Of a stretch of 64,000 bases of DNA, positions 38,018 through 50,505 are shown in pieces. The notes beneath the pieces are model-generated. The model did no database searches. It was not told the DNA's origin and was given only the letters and a program-made list of their open reading frames with translations. Numbering within the stretch: position 1 is the stretch's first letter; each line of letters begins with the position of its first letter. The stretch is taken from positions 21,694,501 to 21,758,500 of the forward strand of contig CP141146.1 in assembly GCA_035235625.1 (NCBI GenBank), given 5' to 3'. Position numbers and translations under genes: made by a program. This stretch comes from Saururus chinensis (Eukaryota; Streptophyta; Magnoliopsida; Piperales; Saururaceae).

Positions 38018-38965
38018 CACTACAACAAATCGGAGTATTAGCGACTCTTGTAAGCATTGCTAATAATGCTCTAAGAGTCGCTAATGAGTATTAGTGGCGT
38101 TTATAAAATATCGCTAAATACGTCGATTAAACTGTCGTTGCTATTACTTATTAGTGACGCTTATCATTAAACGCCGCTAATAGTCTTAACATTAATGACA
38201 TTTATAGACGCTTATGATAAAACGTCGCTAATAGTTATGTATTAGCATCGCTTATCCAAACATCGCTAATAATACAAAAATATTTTAAAAAAATAAAAAT
38301 TTGAATAAAATAATAAAAATACGTCTCTAATAAAAAAATGAAAAAAAATTATTTTTCTTATTAGCGAAGCAATCGAATAAGAAAAAAATATAGAAAGTCT
38401 TTAGCGGCAAGTGTCGCTAATGACTTAAAAAATTATAAAAAAATAACCCGCCGGCGGCGGGAGGGCACCGGTGGGGGATACACAGGTTAGGGGGGTGACC
38501 GGGAGAGGGTGGATGTGGTGCCGGATTCCGGCCCCGAGCCCCCTTATCCCGTCTGTTGACCGGAGGAGGGGGGAACCGGGTGTAAGGGGAGCACTGGGGA
38601 GAGTGGGGGAAGGGGAGGGGTGGATGGGGAGCCGGATTCCGGCCCCACAGCCCCTTCCAGAGGAGGGAGGAACTGGGACCATGGGTGGGGGGGGATCACC
38701 GGCGAGAGAGGGGAGCCAGGGGGCGATGACCATTGGGTGGTCGCAGGGGGACGGTCACCAGCAGGTGGTTATAGGGGTGCGATTGCAAGGGGTGGTCAAC
38801 TGGCTAGGAGAGGGGAATCACGGAGAGAGGGAGGGGAGTAGCCGCAGGGGGCTTCTCTTGAGGAGGCGATCGGCGGGGGTGGGCGCCTGGGGGAAAACGG
38901 CAAGGAGTGGTCGCCAGGGCGGCGAGGTAGCCGGCGGTGGTCAGCGGCCAAGGGGTGTGGGGGGG

Positions 38966-38972
38966 ATTTATA
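38966..38972 (-). promoter_or_regulatory. TATA-like box beside the CACTA GC-rich core
   Basis: On the minus strand CCTATAAATCCCCCCC lies at the right edge of the GC-rich core and points into it. The same box occurs in the other ABCG-linked copies (42432-42438 and 60732-60738). Whether it is used is unknown. Confidence 0.35.
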
Positions 38973-39339
38973 GGAGGAGAACTCGGCGCGGGCAAATTTT
39001 GACTGCACGAATGTTTTTTGCGACGCTTCCAGTGGAAGCGTCGCAAAAAGGGGGAAAGAGAGACAAGGAAAGAGAGGGAGGGAGGAGAGAGAAAAGAGGA
39101 GAGAGAGGAGATCCGGTCTCTCTCCTCACTCTCTCTTCTTTCTCTCCTCAAACTCTCTTCTCTCTCTCCTCTCTCTCTCTCGCCACCCCCTCTCTTCCTC
39201 TCCTCTCTCTCTTCTTCTCCTCTCTCTCTCCTTTCTCTCCCCACCTCTCTCTCTCCTCCTCTTTCTTTTCCCCTCTCTCTCCTTCTCTCTCTCCCCCTCT
39301 CCTCCTCTCTCTATCATCTTTTTTTTCTCTCTCTCTCTC

Positions 39340-40540
39340 TACTTATTTTACAAATTATAAGGTAATAGGGACACATACAAATATGCGTCGCTAGTACTAA
39401 GGGTATTAGCGACGCATATTTCTATGCGTTCCTACTACTAATAGTATTAGTGACGCATATTCGTATGCGTCCCTAATACCAATAGTATTAGTAATGCATA
39501 TTCATATGTGTCACTAATAGATTTTTTTATTATTAATTTTTAAATAAAAAATATTAAAAATTCAAAATTAGTTTTTTCTCTCTCTTTTCTCTCTCTCCTC
39601 CCTCTCTATATCTCCCCTCATTTTTCTCTCTCTACTTATTTTAAAATTAATAGAATAAATTATAAGGTAAAAGCAACGCATATGAATATGCATCGCTAAT
39701 ACTTAGGGTATTAGCGACGCAAATTCGAATGCGTCCCTAATACCAATAGAATTAGTGATGCATATTCGTATGCGTCCCTAATACTAATAGTATTAGTGAC
39801 GCATATTCATATGTGTCACTAATAGATTTTTTTTATTATTAATTTTTAAATAAAAATATTAAAAATTCAAAATTAGTTTTTTCTCTCTCTTTTCTCTCTC
39901 TCCTCCCTCTCTATATCTCCCCTCATTTTCTCTCTCTACTTATTTTAAAATTAATAGAATAAATTATAAGGTAATAGCAACGCATATGAATATGCATCGC
40001 TAGTACTTAGGGTATTAGCGACGCAAATTCGAATGTGTCCCTAATACCAATAGAATTAGTGATGCATATTCGTATGTGTCACTAATACCAATAGAATTAG
40101 TGATGCATATTCGTATGTGTCACTAATACATTTTATTTTTTAATTAATTTTTAAATAAAAAATATTAAAAAATCAAAATTAGATTTTTCTATGTCATCTC
40201 TTTCTCCTCACTCTCTCTCCCCTCCTTTCTCTCTCTCCCCCTCTCCTCTCTCTATATCATCTCCTTTTTTTTCTCTCTACTTATTTTAAAATTAATAAAA
40301 TAAATTATAAGGTAATAGTGACACATATGAATATGCGTCGCTAGTACTTAGGGCATTAGTGACGCATATTCGTATGCGTGCCTAATACCAATAGTATTAG
40401 TGACGCATATTTTTATGCGTCCTTAATACAAATAGTATAAGTGACGCATACGAATATGTGTCACTAATATATTTAATTTTTAATTAATTTTTAAATAAAA
40501 ATATATTAAAAAATATTAAAAAATCAAAATTAAAATTTTA
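39340..40540 (+). repeat. Tandem units of about 305-340 bp inside the CACTA element
   Basis: The anchor AAATTATAAGGTAATAG recurs near 39353, 39658, 39962 and 40301. Each unit holds three or four short inverted pairs of the type GCATATTCGTATGCG set in TTAGTGACG...CGTC(A/C)CTAATA, an AT-rich stretch and a CT-rich stretch. Equivalent arrays lie at about 43005-44120 and 61280-62400. Confidence 0.75.
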
Positions 40541-41856
40541 TCTCTCATCTCTCTCTCTCCTCACTCTCTCTCCCCCTTCTCTCTCTCTCTCCTCCCTTTC
40601 AATCTCTCCATCTCCCTCTCTCTCTCTCTCCCTCTCCTCTCTCTCCCCTCATTTCTTTAATTTATTTTTAATTAATTTTTAAATAAAAAATATAAAAAAA
40701 ATTATAATTAAAATTCTCCCTTTCTTTCTCTACACTCTCTCTTCTCTCTTCTCTCTCTCCTCCCTCTCTCTTCTCTCTCTCTACGCTCTCTCCTCTCTCT
40801 CTATCCTGTCTCTCTTCTCTCTCTCCTCCCTCTCTCTCATCACCCTCTCTCTACCCTCACTCTCTCCCCCACTATTTCTTTTATATTAAATTTTTTAATC
40901 TATTATTGTCACTACCTTTGATTGAAAATTTAATATTTATTATATATAGAAATAGTAACTATTCAATAAAATATATTATATTTAAGAAGTTTTTTTTATT
41001 TTTAATATATTTTTAATATATAATTATTTATTAAATAAAATTAATTAATAAAGCAATAGCTATGCATGTCATGAAGCGTCACTATTTATCAATGCTATTT
41101 GCGACGCTTGTTTAAAAGCGTCGTTAATAGTTCTAATTTTTATTTTTTTATTTTAAATTTATTACTATTAGTGACTTATATTATATGTTGCTAATACTTA
41201 TACTATTAGCGTCGTTTTTTTATAAGCGTCGCTAATGTTAAAAGTATTAGTGACAATTATGAATAAGCGTTGCTAATAGTTCTAATTTTTTTTAATAAAT
41301 AGCTTTTAGTGACACTTGAATAAACGTCGCTATTAGTGACACTTGTTTATTTTAAAGTGTCGCTAATATAGTTAGTATTAACGATGCTTTAAATTAAGCG
41401 TCGCTAAAAGATGGCTATTAGCGACACATATTATTATGCATCGTTACTAGTTCATTTTTTTATGACGATTTTGTATGTGTCGCAAGTAGTGATTTTTAGC
41501 GACGCTTATTTTTGCGTCCCTCTAGTTAAATTGTTGCATTTAGATTGAGGTTCACACGCCCCTTATGCAGCCATCCGTCCACCCATACCCATACATCAAA
41601 ATTTTCTAACCATGGCCTTCTAAAATTCAAGTAAATTCTGAATAAAATTTATGGACATAACAAAATGTTATTACATAAATTGCCCACCAATTTGTAGAGG
41701 GCCATCCAGAAATTGACTGCTGACTGCCTGGATGTACACATCCATGAGGATGCCAGCACAATTTTGTAAAATTAAAGCTGTTCTATTATATACAAAAAAA
41801 ATTTGAATGAAGTGGCCGTATTATATAAAAACTCAATTTGCATTGCCTCCACTGCA

Positions 41857-41965
41857 TCATACGCCTGGGGAGAGCATGGTGACTGGAAGTAGCATCCTGC
41901 CATTATGACTCTCTTCTTGTAGCCTTCGCTTTGCAACGAGACCTCTAATCCGTGGAGTCACATCC
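41857..41965 (-). pseudogene. Truncated copy of the last ABCG exon
   Basis: It encodes the C-terminal 35 residues (VTPRIRG...VTMLSPGV, stop at 41857), nearly the same as 45476-45584; two base differences are visible. At 41965 it passes directly into CACTA interior sequence (GGTCTGTTGATTGG), with CATCC at 41961-41965 shared by both parents. Together with 41521-41856 (the gene's 3' flank) it is the trailing part of a tandem duplication unit. It has no start, ATP-binding or membrane part and cannot act as a transporter. Confidence 0.85.
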
Positions 41966-44900
41966 GGTCTGTTGATTGGAGGAGGAGGGGAACCGGGTGT
42001 AGGGGGAGCACTGGGGAGGGTGTGGGGAGGGGTGGTGGGGGAAGCCAGAATCCAGTGGGGAGCCGAATTCTGGCCCCACAGCCCCTTTCTCCGATCGACA
42101 AACTGGAGGAGGGGGGAACTGGGATCAGGGGTGGGGGGGGGGGGGGGGGGGGGGGGAATCGTTGGCAAGAGAGGGGAGCCGGGAAAGAGGTGAGGAGCTA
42201 GAGGGCGATCACCATTGGGTGGTCGCAAGGGGCGGTCACCGGCAAGTGGTCGCAGGGGTGTGATTGCCGAGGGTGGTCAGCTGGCTAGGAGAAGGGAACC
42301 GCAGAGGGAGGGAGGGGAGTACTCGCCGGGGGCATCTCTCAAGGAGGCGATCGGCGGAGGTGGTCTCCAGGGGGGGTGATCTTTGGGGCGAGGTCACCGG
42401 CGGTGGTCAGCGACCGAGGAGTGTGGGGGAGATTTATAGGAGGAGAACTCCGCACGGGTGAATTTCACCCGCGCGAATGTTTTTGCGACGCTTCTAGTGG
42501 AAGTGTCACAAAAAGGGGGAAAGAGAGAGAGGGAAAGAGAGAGGATAGAGGGAAGAGAGAGAGAGAGGAAGGGAGGGGAGAGAGAGACAGAGAGAGAGGG
42601 AGGAGAGAGAGAGAGGGAGGGAGGGAGGAGAGAGAGGGAGGGAGGAGAGAGAGGGGGAGTGGAGAGAGAAAGAGAAGAGAGAGAAGAAGAGAGAGGGGAG
42701 GGAGTGAAGAGAAAAAAGAGAAGAGAGAGAGAGAGAGGAGATCCGGTCTCTCTCCTCACTCTCTCTTCTTTCTCTCCTCACAACTCTCTTCTCTCTCTCC
42801 TCTCTCTCCCTTCCTCTCACTCTCTCCTCTCTCTCCCCCCCTCTCACTCTCCCCTCTTTCTCCCCTCCTCTCTCTCCTTTCTCTCCCCACCTCTCTCTCT
42901 CCTCTCTCCCCTCCTCTCTCTCTTCCCCTCTCTCTCTCATTCTCTCTCTCTCCTCTCTCCCCCTCTCTCTATCATCTCTTTTTTTCGCTCTACTTATTTT
43001 ACACATTATAAGGTAATAGATACCAATAGTATTAGTGATGCATATTCACATGCGTCACTAATCGATTTCCTTTTTTTATTAATTTTTAAATAAAAAATAT
43101 TAAAAATTCAAAATTAGATTTTTCTCTCTCATCTCTCTCTCCTCCCTCTCTATCTCTCCCCTACTCTCTCTCTTCTCTCTCCTCCCTCTCTATATCTCCC
43201 CTCATTTTTCTCTCTCTACTTATTTTAAAATTAATAGAATAAATTATAAGGTAATAGCGACGCATATGAATATGCATCGCTAATATTTAGGGTTTTAACG
43301 ACGCATATTCGAATATGTCCCAAATACCAACAGAATTATGCATATTCGTATGCGTCCCGAATACCAATAGTATTAGTGACGCATACGAATATGCGTCACT
43401 AATACATTTCATTTTTTGATTATTTTATAAATAAAAAATATTAAAAAATTGAAATTTAATTTTTCTCTCTATCTCTCTCTCCTCACTCACTCTCTCCTCC
43501 CTCTCTATCTCTCCCTTCCTCTCTCTCTCTCCCCTTTCTCTCCTCTCTCCGGCCCCCTCTCCTCTCTCTATATCAGCTCTTTTTTTCTCTCTTCTCTCTC
43601 TCTTCCTTGTGTCTCTCCCCCCTCGCTCTCTCTTCTCTCCCCTCCCCCTCTCCATCTCTCTCTCTCCTCTCTTCTCTCTCTATCATCTCTTTTTTTTTTC
43701 TCTCTATTTATTTTAAAATTAATAGAATAAATTATAAGGTAATAGCGACGCATATTCATATGCGTCATTAATAGATTTTATTTTTTTATTAATTTTTGAA
43801 TAAAAAATATTAAAAAACCGAAATTAGAATTTTCTAGCTCATCTCTCTCTCCTCACTCTCTCTCTCTCCTCTCTCTCTCCCCTCTCTCCCCCTCTCCTCT
43901 CTCTATATCATCTTTTTTTTATCTCTACTTATTTTAAAATTAATAGAATAAATTATAAGGCAATAGTGACGCATATGAATATGCGTCACTAAGGGTATTA
44001 GCGACGCATATTCGTATGTGTCCCTAATACTAATAGTATTAGTGACACATATTTTTATGCGTCCTTAATACTAATAGTATAAGTGATGCATACAAATATG
44101 TTTCACTAATATATTTTATTTTTAATTAATTTTTAAATAAAAATATAATAAAAAATATTAAAAAATTAAAATTTTATCTCTCATATCTTTCTCTCCTCAC
44201 TCGCTCTCCTCCCTCTCCTCTCTCTCTCGTCTCTCTCTCCCCTCATCTCTTTAATTTATTTTTAATTAATTTTTAAATAAAAATATATAAAATATATAAA
44301 AAAAATTATAATTAAAATCCTCACTCTCTCTACACTCTCTCCTCTCTCTCTTCTCTCTATCCTTTCTCTCTTCACTCTCTCCTCCCTCTCTCTCTCTCCT
44401 CACCCTCTCTCTACCCTCACTCTCTCCCCCCACTATTTCTTTTATATTAAATTTTTTAATCTATTATTGTCACTACCTTTGATTGAAAATTTAATATTTA
44501 TTTATTATATATAAAAATAGTAAATATTGAATAAAATATATTATATTTAAGAAGTTTTTTTTATTTTTAATATATTTTTATTATATAATTATTTGTTAAA
44601 TAAAATTAATTAATAAAGCTAATAGCGACGCATGTCATGAAGCGTCACTATTTATCAATGCTATTTGCGATGCTTGTTTAAAAGCCTCGTTAATAGTTCT
44701 AGTTTTTATTTATTTATTTTAAATTCATTACTATTAGTGACGCTTATATTATAGGTCGCTAATACTTATACTATTAGCGATGTTTTTTTATAAGCGTCGC
44801 TAATGTTAAAACTATTAGCGACAATTACGAATAAGCGTCGTTAATAGTTTTGATTCTTTAAACAAATATCTTTTAGTGACACTTGAATAAACGTCGCTAT

Positions 44901-45088
44901 TAGTGACACTTGTTTATTTTAAAGCGTCGCTAATATAGTTAGTATTAGCGACGCTTTAAATTAAGTGTCGCTAAAAGATGACTATTAGCGACGCATATTA
45001 TTATGCATCGTTACTAGTTCATTTTTTTGTGACGATTTTGTATGTGTCGCAAGTAGCAATTTTTAGTAACACTTATTTTTGCGTCCCT
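41966..45088. mobile_element. Partial CACTA element lacking both ends
   Basis: It begins inside the GC-rich core (matching about 38547 and 60288) and continues through CT-rich and hairpin arrays to GCGTCCCTCTAGTTAAATTG, the same truncated right edge as in the other ABCG-linked copies. Neither CACTA terminus is present. In detail (24-G tract, GTGGAAGTGTCACAAAAAG) it resembles the copy at 59678-63090 more than its neighbour at 38018-41520. Confidence 0.8.
42133..42156 (+). repeat. Run of 24 G
   Basis: An uninterrupted poly-G tract in the CACTA GC-rich core. The corresponding tract at 60434-60457 also has 24 G, while the copy at about 38690 has only eight. Read on the minus strand it would encode a proline run in otherwise unsupported frames. 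Confidence 0.8.
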
Positions 45089-45475
45089 CTAGTTAAATTG
45101 TGAATGATTGCATACTTAAGCCATGATTCTCAAGAATTGTTGCATTGAGATTGAGGTTCGCACGCCCCTTATGCAGCCATCAGTCCACCCATACCCATAC
45201 ATCAAAATTTAAACCATGGCCTTCTAAAATTCAAGTAAAATCTGAATAAATTTATAAATGAATAAAATTAATGGACATAACAAAATGGTATTACATAAAT
45301 TGCCCACCAATTTGTAGAGGGCCATCCAGAAATTGACTGCTAACTGCCTGGATGTACACATCCATGAGGATGCCAGCACAATTTGTAAAATTAAAGCTGC
45401 TGTATTATATAATAAAAAAATTTGAATGAAGTGGCCGTATTATATAAAAACTCAATTTGCATTGCCTCCACTGCA
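45089..45475. other. 3' flank or untranslated region of the ABCG gene
   Basis: Present three times (41521-41856, 45089-45475 and 63091-63480), always directly downstream of the ABCG stop codon. No canonical polyadenylation signal (AATAAA on the minus strand) was found close to the stop. The first copy has lost about 30 bp (around TTAAATTG/TTGTTGC). Confidence 0.5.
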
Positions 45476-48400
45476 TCATACGCCTGGGGAGAGCATGGTG
45501 ACTGGAAGTATCATCCTGCCATTATGACTCTCTTCTTGTAGCCTTCGCTTTGCAAAGAGACCTCTAATCCGTGGAGTCACATCCTCACTGACCTTGATCA
45601 TGACGAAGAACAAAACGCGATAAACTATGATCATGCAGAAGATGACATATAGATTCCACCACTGTGATCGGTTCAGATCAATTTGGAAGACCTTCACTAG
45701 AATTGATTCACCAGTGATCTTGGGGAGATCTGGCCTCTTGTTGTCAAACATTAAGCCCCTGAAGTCATTTTGGTACTGCCCCTGTATGAAAACAGTTTGA
45801 TTATTGCACAAATTTTGGCTTTGTGATTTACTAGCTCATTCTTCGATATCCAAGTCATCCATTAATGTTGTTGTCATATTCTTTGTGACATAAGTGATCA
45901 CAGGGTTTACAGTAAAGTTAAACTTAGCTTAAAATAAAAGTAATGCTACATTGACATCAATGTTCGTTTGCGATGAACTTATTTCATGGTATAAACAGTA
46001 TTGATAAGTAGGGCTTATTTTTTCGGGCTCCACCAATCAAAAGTGTTTACCTATGATATAACTTCATCACATGTGAAATTCGACGACATCGAAGTATTTT
46101 TCTTAAAATAATACAATAAGAATTTGTAGCCAGAACCTCTTACCTGTGTTCCCCAATAAAGGAAGCTGATGTAAGTCAATGGATATCTCAGAATAGGTTT
46201 TGGAATATCTTTTGGGAGTCTAAAAAATCCGCACACCAGCATAAAAATGGCCTACATCAAGGAAGTACCACCAATTTCAGCAAACAAAATGACAGCTAGT
46301 AAACTTTTTACTTATATTGGGCGGCCAAAAGGTTAAAAAATAAGAAATGTCATGTTTAATTTGTAGAGATGGTGATCAATTCGTACGTGATATAAATGCT
46401 GGTAAAAACATTAGAAGAAATATTTCCTAACAAACAGGGCCTCACCTGGAGGCTGGCGCCTGTGATGATTCCCATGAGGAAGTTGGGAACCATGCTGGCT
46501 ATGGTCATCATCAAGCTCTCTACTGCTGCAACACTTGCAAACAGGCATAGAATGAAGTAAAAATAGTGGATAAACCCTGGGTGGAATTGAACCATGAAGT
46601 AGCATATTGTTCCAGATACGAGGGATATTAGGAAGAGAAAGGGCATTGCAGACAATGTGTTGCTGACCACAAATGCTGTCACACCATAGTGGCCATTCAA
46701 CCTTTCCCTCTGGAAAACCTGTAAGCAGTGTTGGACTAGTTATTTTGCATATTACTTTTCGGCTTGACCAAAGCCTAGCAATTCTGAAAATATGTGATAC
46801 TGACCTTCATATCTTCCACAAAGGATGGAAATCCACCAATGGACATGAAAGTGAGAAAGCCCAATATGAAGGAAGCACAAGATCCCCTTGCCTGAAACAA
46901 AAAATGAAAAAAACATAATTAAGATCAGGATGTTTGCAACCGCTGCTACTTATGTCATCTAGTGTGATAATAAGCTGAGCCGTTTATGTGACAAGGTATT
47001 TGCGACTAATTTGGCAACGGGTGAATTTTCTTTTTGCAACGAAAATGGTAAAAGCCACTTTTTGTTATAGTAAACACATATTAGTCTTTTTTTATTGAAA
47101 AATAATGAACCAAAGGACGGTTGGTCCAAAATTACATTTGCCAAAATTTCCTAAAAGTGGGCGCCTTGAAAATGTTTTCTTAGCTGAGCTCTGTGAGCAT
47201 GGCACATAGCATACCTGGATGGAGCTGTAGCTAGTGCCCACATCAAAGAATGTGGTGCCAATGCAGAGGGAGAGGGCAACGTACATGACAAGTCTTAGCC
47301 AGTAATAGCCAAAATCCCTCGACATGTTTACAAATGAACGTTGAGTCAATGTATAGGCCTGCATGAAGAAGCTTGCTTGGCTTCCTGCCAAATCAGGCAT
47401 AGTTCCGTTCTGAAATACATGTTAATAACATCGTTAATTGGACTGACTTCCTTTTAATGCTTATAACAAAGAGTACCAAGTGGTTTCTTACGGATTTTGT
47501 CATATCCACAATTTTCTCTCGTGCTGAGTAGTAGTATGGGGATGACGAATAGTATTCAGTTAGTCTCCGGATGGCTTCTACTGCTGTTGTAGTCTCCACA
47601 GGATCATTGTCCACAATGGTCTAATGAACAACCAAAGTGTCATCTATATGTTATATATACAAGAACTTACTTGGAACAAAAGTAAGGCTTATACACAATA
47701 AACCTACTTCATAATTAAATACCATTGATTGCTACTTCATCACTTATGAAACTTAATGTCACTAAAAACGAACAAAATTTTTTTTCTCATATATACCTGA
47801 ACTCCCATGGATTCTTTTGAGATGATTTTCACTTTATCGAAATCTGAGTTCACACACCTCAGGAAATGGTCAGACGGATTCCTGAGAGCTGGGCATGGGA
47901 AACCAGATTGGGCAAAGAACTGTTGGCATGAAATGGATGTCAACAAAGAGAGAAAACTAAATCAGTATAAAACAAGAACAAAGCAAGGGGGCAGTGTTAC
48001 CTTATTTGAGTCTGCTGCCCTTCCAAAATAAATGGTCTTGCCCCCGGAAAGTAGATAAAGGGAATCAAATTGCTGAAAGACTTCGCTACTTGGTTGGTGT
48101 ATTGAAGCTATAACCGTCCTTCCATCCCTTGATAAGCTGCGCAGAGTCTTTACCACAAAAAAGGCGGAAGCACTGCATCACAATCACAATCGCTTTCATT
48201 GTACTGTTTTCTTTATGAATGTATTTATATGTACCCTAATAATTTTCTTAGTACCTCAATAATCTTATAAACCCGCTTATGAATTTAAGAGTAAAATGGG
48301 ATATTAAGAGAGGGCTTATATAAATCTTGTATGAGAATAGGCTTATATAAATAGGACTACTACTACTAATCATTTTCCAATCACCTAGGTGTACTTCAAT

Positions 48401-50429
48401 TTTTTTAGATTATTATTTCATTTTTTAGTTTAACAATTTAAATATAAAGCTATATCTAACAAAATAATAATAATAATAATATTTTTATAATTAATTATAT
48501 TATTACTAACATAACAATAATAACACTACTTTCTAAAAAAGATAACAATAATATATTATTATTAATAATTTTATGAATCTAATACTCCCTCCAAGACATA
48601 TGAATTAAAAAAAGTAAAAGACATCAATTATTGTAATAATTGATATTATATAACAGAGAGAGTAATATTAAATAAGAAAAATAAAATTATGAGACACGTA
48701 TTATAGAATGGGACCCAATGGGCCGTGTGTTTCCCGGCAGCTCCCATATATGCCCAACACATATGGCGCATATTAATTTTTTCTTATAAAATAGAGTATT
48801 ATTATATTATTATTATTTTTGCCGTTACCAAAATGATAGTGATATTCCAAAAACACTTACAAATATTCACACAAAAATTTTAATTGGCCTTCACAAATGG
48901 GCTCTACACTAAATTCAGCACCCATAAAAACTCACCCAAGAGTTTTATCAAAAGGTAAAAGTCGATGGTAACTAGGATTTGAAGTCAGATCCGCCTCTTA
49001 GTGAGGCGCGTCGTGACCATGCACAACACTCCCTTTGTTGTCACCTGGTCTCTGTTTCTTTTCTTTGTTTGAAGCCTGGCCGCCCTAGCAACATCACTGT
49101 ACGAGGTTCATGTTAGTCTGGTCTAGCAATGACTGGAAGAAAGGTGCATCTGAAACCACTGTGCAATGAAGTGACATAGCTGTCCATGCTTGAGATTCAA
49201 TTGGGAGACAAATTGAAGACCCATATGAATATGGACATGAAAGTGACAGCTGAATGATTTGTTTGAAGTTCTCTGAATATTCTCATATCTTTCGTATCCA
49301 GCTATGAACAGGTATGTGAATAAATTCGTTTGTATATTGGCAAAACATATTCACATAAGAGAATTGGATCGATGACATACAAGACTGACTTTGTTTTATA
49401 AAATACTACTCCTTCCGAGTCTGAATTAAAAAATAAAAATAAACTAAAAATAATTTTTTTTGATTTTCTAAGACGCTTACGAGACAAAGAAAGTATTCAT
49501 CTTTTCATATAGTACATGGAATTAGTGGGTTTTTTAGCTTAATAATATCCATTTATCTAAAAAACAAAGAACATATACATCCCTTATAATCCTTTCAGTA
49601 TCTTATTTTAATATTGAAGAGATTATTAGGCTGCATAGATATTCAAAAATAAAAAACGTGAAGAGCGTGTAGAGGGTTAAAAGAAGAGGGGAAATGCACC
49701 TGTCCAGGCCACTGGTGGGCTCGTCAAGAAAAAGCAATCTGGGCTTCATGAGGATCTCAAGAGCAATGCTAACTCTCCTCTTTTCACCTCCGCTAATCCC
49801 CCGGAGGTGCCAGTTTCCGATCACTGTATCAGCACACTCTTGGAGCCCCATTTCCAGGATTGTGCTCTCTACCAATTCTTGCTTTTCTGACCACCCCATC
49901 TTGTCCGGCAGCCGTAGCCTTGCCGAATATGATATCATCTCCCTCACCGTCAGTGTGCCGATCAAAGTGTCGTCCTGGGTCACATACGCCTGTTTTTGCA
50001 ACAATAACGCTTTTAGTTGTCAAATTAGAGAAGGGTTAATTATAAGATGAAGTGTGATAAGCGTCTGGGGTGTAGGAGAACCCCATCACCATTATCAACC
50101 GCTGCACCAAATGATAGCTTGGCCTTGCAACCATTGACCAAGATGCTACCGGTTGTAAAGGCATTGCTGGCAAGGCGGCCGGCGAGGGCGTCGAGGAGGG
50201 TAGATTTGCCGGAGCCGGATGGGCCCATGAGGGCGGTAAGGCTGCCAGGCTCGGCGTAGCCGGTGAGACTGTGCAGCACACGGTGGACCGGACCTCCTCT
50301 AGGCACCAAATTAACGGTGAGGTCCGTCCATGTTAGCCTAACCGGCTCGTCTACCGTAAACCCCATCCCCACCATCTTCTCATGCTGCAACCCGTTCTCC
50401 ATCTTCACATCCTTTGCTGAAGAACTCAT
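45476..50429 (-). CDS. ABC transporter G family half-transporter, ABCG11/ABCG12-like
   Basis: Exons (high to low): 50429-50100, 49989-49700, 48172-48001, 47919-47797, 47620-47492, 47409-47215, 46891-46805, 46718-46446, 46251-46144, 45781-45476; all introns are GT...AG and the joined frame is open, 670 residues. The ATP-binding domain comes first: Walker [10 protein letters not shown] at 69-77, signature [12 protein letters not shown] near 175-186, Walker B LLFLDE at 195-200, H-loop His 232. A six-helix membrane domain follows from exon 6 ([19 protein letters not shown], then SGTICYFMV and [18 protein letters not shown]). NBD-before-TMD order and DEPTSGLD mark the WBC/ABCG half-size class; close likeness in every exon to the ABCG11/12/15 clade suggests export of cuticular wax or cutin precursors at the plasma membrane as a dimer (family inference). 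No defect was seen. Confidence 0.92.
48583..48664. mobile_element. Stowaway-like MITE in ABCG intron 2
   Basis: 82 bp, starting TACTCCCTCCAAGACATATG and ending TATAACAGAGAGAGTA; the ends are partly inverted and both include TA. The core is AT-rich and non-coding. It lies within the 1.5-kb intron at 48173-49699. Confidence 0.5.
49407..49495. mobile_element. Second Stowaway-like MITE in ABCG intron 2
   Basis: About 89 bp, starting TACTCCTTCCGAGTCTGAAT and ending GAGACAAAGAAAGTA. The left end fits the Stowaway form well; the right end is weaker. Non-coding. Confidence 0.42.
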
Positions 50430-50497
50430 CACGGATCAACTTGTGTAGCCTGCTTAGGCACAAGAAGCAATGCACTAAGGAAGGCCAGGGTAACAAG

Positions 50498-50505
50498 TAT
50501 TATAT
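50498..50505 (-). promoter_or_regulatory. Candidate TATA box of the ABCG gene
   Basis: On the minus strand ATATAATAC lies about 70 bp upstream of the start codon at 50429. It would give a leader of roughly 40 nt. Only position and sequence support it. Confidence 0.33.

Larger units (their letters stand above)
38018..41520. mobile_element. CACTA element, left end intact, right terminus lost
   Basis: It begins CACTACAACAAATCGGAG and is filled with TTAGCGACG/CGTCGCTAA hairpins, a GC-rich core (38450-39030) and CT-rich tracts, like the element at 19358-23184. The right side reaches GCGACGCTTATTTTTGCGTC and then stops at CCTCTAGTTAAATTG, without the expected TTTGTTGTAGTG end. A missing terminus would prevent excision. 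No transposase is encoded. Confidence 0.8.
35819..46000 (+). repeat. Segmental duplication, copy A
   Basis: This interval corresponds in order and orientation to 56403-64000: retroelement interior and LTR, about 1.2 kb of flank, a CACTA element, then the 3' end of the ABCG gene. Copy A alone has a second partial CACTA and ABCG tail (41521-45088). Copy B alone has the solo LTR at 57305-58347 and about 80 bp extra near 59030-59110. Similarity is high throughout, a few differences per 100 bp or fewer. Offset at the left junction is about 20.6 kb. Confidence 0.85.

Noticed and set aside
38471..39394. Open frame of 307 codons across the CACTA GC-rich core and CT tract
   Set aside because: The composition is glycine/arginine-rich then serine/leucine repeats dictated by GC-rich and CT-rich low-complexity DNA. 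It changes frame and content between copies and has no domain.
39340..40540. Regularly repeated palindromes resembling a CRISPR array
   Set aside because: The DNA is a plant nuclear transposon. Repeats are degenerate, there are no unique spacers of constant length and no cas genes.
42376..43093. Overlapping 211-codon frames on the plus strand and a 166-codon frame on the minus strand
   Set aside because: All are translations of GA/CT-rich repeats (Arg-Glu-Gly or Ser-Leu-Pro runs); overlap on both strands shows composition and not coding.
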